Shown piece by piece: positions 60,237-64,000 of a stretch of 64,000 nt of DNA. Location: contig CM049309.1 in assembly GCA_026874595.1 (NCBI GenBank), positions 2,826,076 to 2,890,075 on the forward strand, in the 5' to 3' direction. The notes below the pieces were generated by a model, which was not told the origin of the DNA, did no database searches, and saw only the letters and a program-made list of their open reading frames with translations. Made by a program: the position numbers and the translations under genes. The stretch is from Sipunculus nudus (taxonomy: Eukaryota > Annelida > Sipuncula > Golfingiida > Sipunculidae). Positions within the stretch are counted from its first letter, which is position 1. Each line of letters starts with the position of its first letter.

Positions 60237-63200
60237 CAAGGGACCCATGGGTTACGGCGCTCAGCTGTTATATATGATAAAAAATATGATTTGGGAAAGA
60301 GGCACATGCTTGTTTTGTGTGGTAATAAATATAAGCTTTATTATGAGTTGTTGGTGTTTAGCTTAAGTATGATTCTGATAGTATCTTTGGAGACAGGGAA
60401 GAGGATTGATTTCATTTATTTTATTAACAAATGCAGTGCTATTGTCACACACATTTTGACTTGGCCATATAACTTATAAGCAGCACATATAATAAAAGAG
60501 TTTAACTATTTATTAAAATTTAATAACAAATATTGTGCCAATATAATTTTTATTAAAAAAAATAATAAGAAAATCATATGATTTTTTAAAATAAAATATA
60601 ACTGAAATGATTATTGAAATAATATTATAGAATATATTAACTAGATATTTCTTGGCACCGCAGGTGCAATAGTATCCCCAGACAATTAATCCCCCCCCTT
60701 AAGAATAGGCCCCCCATCTTCAGCAACAATTAATATCAGACCACACTCATAAAAAAGGTCATTCTCATAGAAAAGGTCATGATCCAAATTTCAATATACA
60801 TCATCCCCTAACCCATGTCTATGTATATGCAGGAAATCTGTCCATTAGTTTTTGACTTATAATGCTCACAATACTGTTAAGTGGCAATGATGGGGTATTA
60901 AACGGCACGAAAACAAGTAAAAGAATAACAGGTGGCACCACCTGTTTCCCGTACATGACAACACTATCCAAGATCTTCGTTCAAGTTGATTTTTGGACCA
61001 ATCAATGCATCCCTTATTGAGAAATTAATGATTTTGTGTGATTTTCACCATATATGGCAATATTCAAGGTCAAGGCCACTCATTGGAAAGGTCATGACCC
61101 CTATTCAAATAAACATTATCCTATAACCCATATCCATGTATATGCATAATATGAAAGAAATTTGTCCATTAGTTTTTGACTTATAATGCTCACAGTACTG
61201 ATAAATGGCAATAATGGGGTATTAAATGGCACAAATCAAGTAAAAGAATAACAGGTGGCGCCACCGGTTTCCGGTACATGACAATACTTTCCAAGATCTT
61301 CGAACATGTTGATTTTTGGACCAATGCATGCATCCCTTATTGAGATATTAATGATTTTGTGTAATTTTCACCATATATGGCAATATTCAAGGTCAAGGCC
61401 ACTCTTATAGGAAAGCTCATGACCCCAATTTATATATACATCATCCCATAACCCATGTCTATGTATATGCATAATATGAAAGAAATCTGTCCATTAGTTT
61501 TTGACTTATAATGCTCACAGGTTATAAATGTACTGTTAAGTGGCAATGATGGGGTATTAAACGGCACGAAAACAAGTAAATCAATAACAGGTGGCGCCAC
61601 CTGTTTCCGGTACTTGACATTACTATCCAAGATCTTCGGTCAAGTTGATTTTTGGACCAATGCATGCATCCCTTATTGAGAAATTAATGATTATGTGTGA
61701 TTTTCACCATATATGGCAATATTCAAGGTCAAGGCCACTCTCATAGGAAAGGTCATGATCCCAATTTAAATAAACATCATCCCATAACCCATATCTATGT
61801 ATTTGCATAATATGAAAGAAATCTGTCCATTAGTTTTTGACTTATAATGCTAACAGTACTGTCAAGTAGCAATTTTGGGGATATTAAACGGCATGAAAAC
61901 AAGTAAAGAATAATAGATGGCGCCACCAGTTTCTGGAACATGACAACCCTATCCATGATCTTTGATCAACTTGATTTTGGGATCAATCCATGCAAGTTTT
62001 CTTGAGATATTTAAGAATTTGTGTGATTTTCCCCAAAATTGAACCTATTCAAGGTCAAGGTCACTCTCCTAGTTGAGGTCATGACCTCATTTTTAATAGG
62101 CGTCGTCCTCTCACCCATATCTATACATGTACCAAGTTTGGTAAAGATCCGTGAAATATTTTTTGAGTTATTGTGTCCAAAAGAAATCTCTGCGGCGGCG
62201 GGGGCGGCGGCGCGACCGTGCCTAAACCATAGTATCTCCAGACTATGTCTGGCGATACAATGAATGCATTCATGAAAACATTTTGAAAGTATCTGCACTG
62301 GTATTCAAATACTTTCATTTTTACCTGAATTCCCATTCTTATGCAATAAATTTTTTTAATGCAGTACATATTCATATTCATATTCAAATACATTTGCAAA
62401 GCATTCGCACCATGTCTAGTATTTATTCAGTTTTAGCCAAACAATGATGTTGAGAATCCAGAATATACAAAATTCACAAATTTAAATAATGATCATAAGT
62501 ACCTGGTTTTATGGCTTTTATTTATGTTAAAAAAAATAAATGTAATATATTCACTTTGGACTACTTTCACATCAATCTACACACTAGACACAGTAGGAAT
62601 CTAGATTAATATTATCAACTGCATCTTTGTCTATCATTAATTTCCTTCATATGATCCCTAATGATTAGTAATGAATAATATGATTTATTTTTTTATCATT
62701 AAAATTTCACTGAAAAATACCATAGGTGACTGCATGGTGTTATTTGGAATAACATTGACATTGACATTCTATCCATCCATACAAGATTCTTACATCATCA
62801 GTAACTGCAAGTTAATTTTCTATTACTCATCAACTAACAAATTCTTTTCTATAAATTTTTCTTTAATTTGTTATAAAAAAAAACAAAACAAAATTATTAA
62901 TTTATTGTTTATTGTTATGTTGTTTTTCAAAACAACTACTAGATGAGTTGGGTTGGACACCTGGATCAACTGTGGCTGGGCATTAGCCCCCAGTGTATGC
63001 TTCAGTCAAGCATGCATAATCTGATGAAAGGTCAACAAGGTCAACATACAGGTGACTGAAGAGGGGCTGGATTAAGCCTGGGTCTGACATGGTCTCATAA
63101 AAACATTGATAAAAGCTACAATATTTGGCCAATTTCTTTCAGCTTTCTAAACTACAAAGATGAAATTCTTATGTGTGCATAATATGAAAATTATATCAAC

Positions 63201-64000
63201 AGTGCTCTCAGGAAACAAACGTGCCATGGTCAAAGTTGGGCAAAATTTTAGGTACTAATTTTATATTTATACTAATAACTTATAAAATTTGAAAAATTCA
63301 GAACTAATTTTTGGTATTCAATTGAATCTTGATTAAATAATGTTACATCCCTGACAAAAAATCTCTAGCTTCAGCAATCCTCTTGTAAAGGGAGTAAATA
63401 TATTTCTTGATTTTTTAAAAAGTGCATTATGTTTGGGCCCATAACTTTAAACAATTACGCAATACTGACATCATTTTGTTCATGTGCATAGCGAATGTAT
63501 AGAAAAATATGTATATTATATATGAACAAAGTCAGATCAGTGGTTTTGATATTAGGCAGTCTTACAGTGGAACAATGGGTTTTTAATGGAAAAATGAAGT
63601 TTTTCATTAATATTTCGAAGGAATTAAGTCCTAGTGATCAAATTCTTGGCATGGTAGGGGATTTTGGAGACATCTAACTGTATGCTAAATTTAAGGAACT
63701 TAGAGCTGAAGCTGGGGAGCTGAGCTCTAGCAAACTGCATAACACTAGCTTGATGTAAACCTGATGTGACATGGTGCTTGAAAACTTGAATAAAATCTAC
63801 AGTTTTTGATCAACCGGTTTCAAATTTTTGGTGTTAACAGACAAAATGCTAACAAAAACATGCTGTGAAAATTAAATCCACAGTACTTACAGGAAAAAAA
63901 CGTGCCATGGTCAAACTTGGGCAAAATTTAAGGTACCAATTTAATATTTTTGCCAATATTTAAAAAAATTTAACAGATTTTGATCTAATTTTTGGTATAC
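60237..64000 (+). mobile_element. Family A element, interrupted by D, runs off the window
   Basis: Starts CAAGGGACCCATGGGTTACG. Follows 36868-39000 closely (same 3' modules at 63190-63670 and from 63860), except for the D insertion at 60640-62259. Its 3' hairpin lies beyond the window. Confidence 0.88.
60640..62259 (+). mobile_element. Family D element nested in A, four ~330-bp units
   Basis: Starts ACTAGATATTTCTTGGCACC (hairpin GCACC-gca-GGTGC). Units spaced 323-336 bp each start with GGTGGCGCCACC or a variant (60931, 61254, 61590 and 61916) and contain ttcaaggtcaaggccactc. It ends with GTATCtCCAGAC-tat-GTCTGGcGATAC (62232-62258), preceded by a GGCGGCGGGGGCGGCGGCGC stretch. The uninterrupted copy of the host element at 37245-37275 lacks it. 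Confidence 0.88.

Noticed and set aside
36855-60479. Matching open frames at 36855-37112 and 60291-60479
   Set aside because: Again shared family A DNA; differences are not biased to silent positions as far as I can see, and no domain is present.

Overview
This window looks like animal nuclear DNA, most probably from a mollusc and perhaps a bivalve. It is AT-rich (about one third G+C by eye) and has an intron-rich neuropeptide-type receptor gene. The introns are packed with short non-coding interspersed elements that carry hairpin ends, internal tandem repeats, (GGAC)n-type tails and AAGGTCAAGGTCA motifs, a style I associate with bivalve genomes. The organism call is an inference; no marker gene is present.

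The only gene I can firmly reconstruct is one rhodopsin-like (class A) peptide-type G-protein-coupled receptor on the minus strand. Its last five coding exons lie at 45710-45587, 29423-29203, 13760-13655, 3879-3754 and 2784-2500. All five join in frame through GT-AG introns of about 16.2, 15.4, 9.8 and 1.0 kb. Together they encode 286 residues, from the first residue after the expected DR(Y) arginine at the end of TM3 to the stop codon: ICL2, TM4, ECL2, TM5, ICL3, TM6, TM7 with NPIIY, helix 8 and a short tail. The 5' exons (N-terminus to TM3) were not found and probably lie beyond base 64000.

Most of the remaining sequence is intron filled with repeats. Family A elements start CAAGGGACCCATGGGTCA, end in a hairpin before CTGAGCTAAAAA, and run 0.95 to more than 3.7 kb (17825-21004 inverted, 21100-22051, 36868-39488, 41920-45055, 52051-54153, 60237 to the window end). 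Family B starts ACTAGATGTGTCGGAACGACAC, has a ~180 bp tandem core and ends in a GCCCC/GGGGC hairpin (40348-45550, 48794-50773, 55001-56902). Families C, D and E have similar architecture. Several are nested inside one another in ways that expose empty target sites, so element ends can be read from the window alone. There are also a hAT-type MITE with an 8-bp target duplication (28500-29060), a decayed non-LTR retrotransposon 3' end (14880-15262), a 33-bp minisatellite of about 68 units (15505-17766), two CTCACAGTG-rich tandem arrays (30680-31400 and 34770-36150), and a palindromic array (59279-60236).

Points worth a second look are: a 55-bp tandem triplication that copies the splice acceptor of the TM4 exon; decayed copies of another exon's 3' end; a CpG-rich CCAAT/GC-box island deep in an intron (26880-27610); palindrome GGTGGCGCCACC and nuclear-receptor half-sites recurring inside different element families; and a possible relic of a second receptor at 33960-34165.
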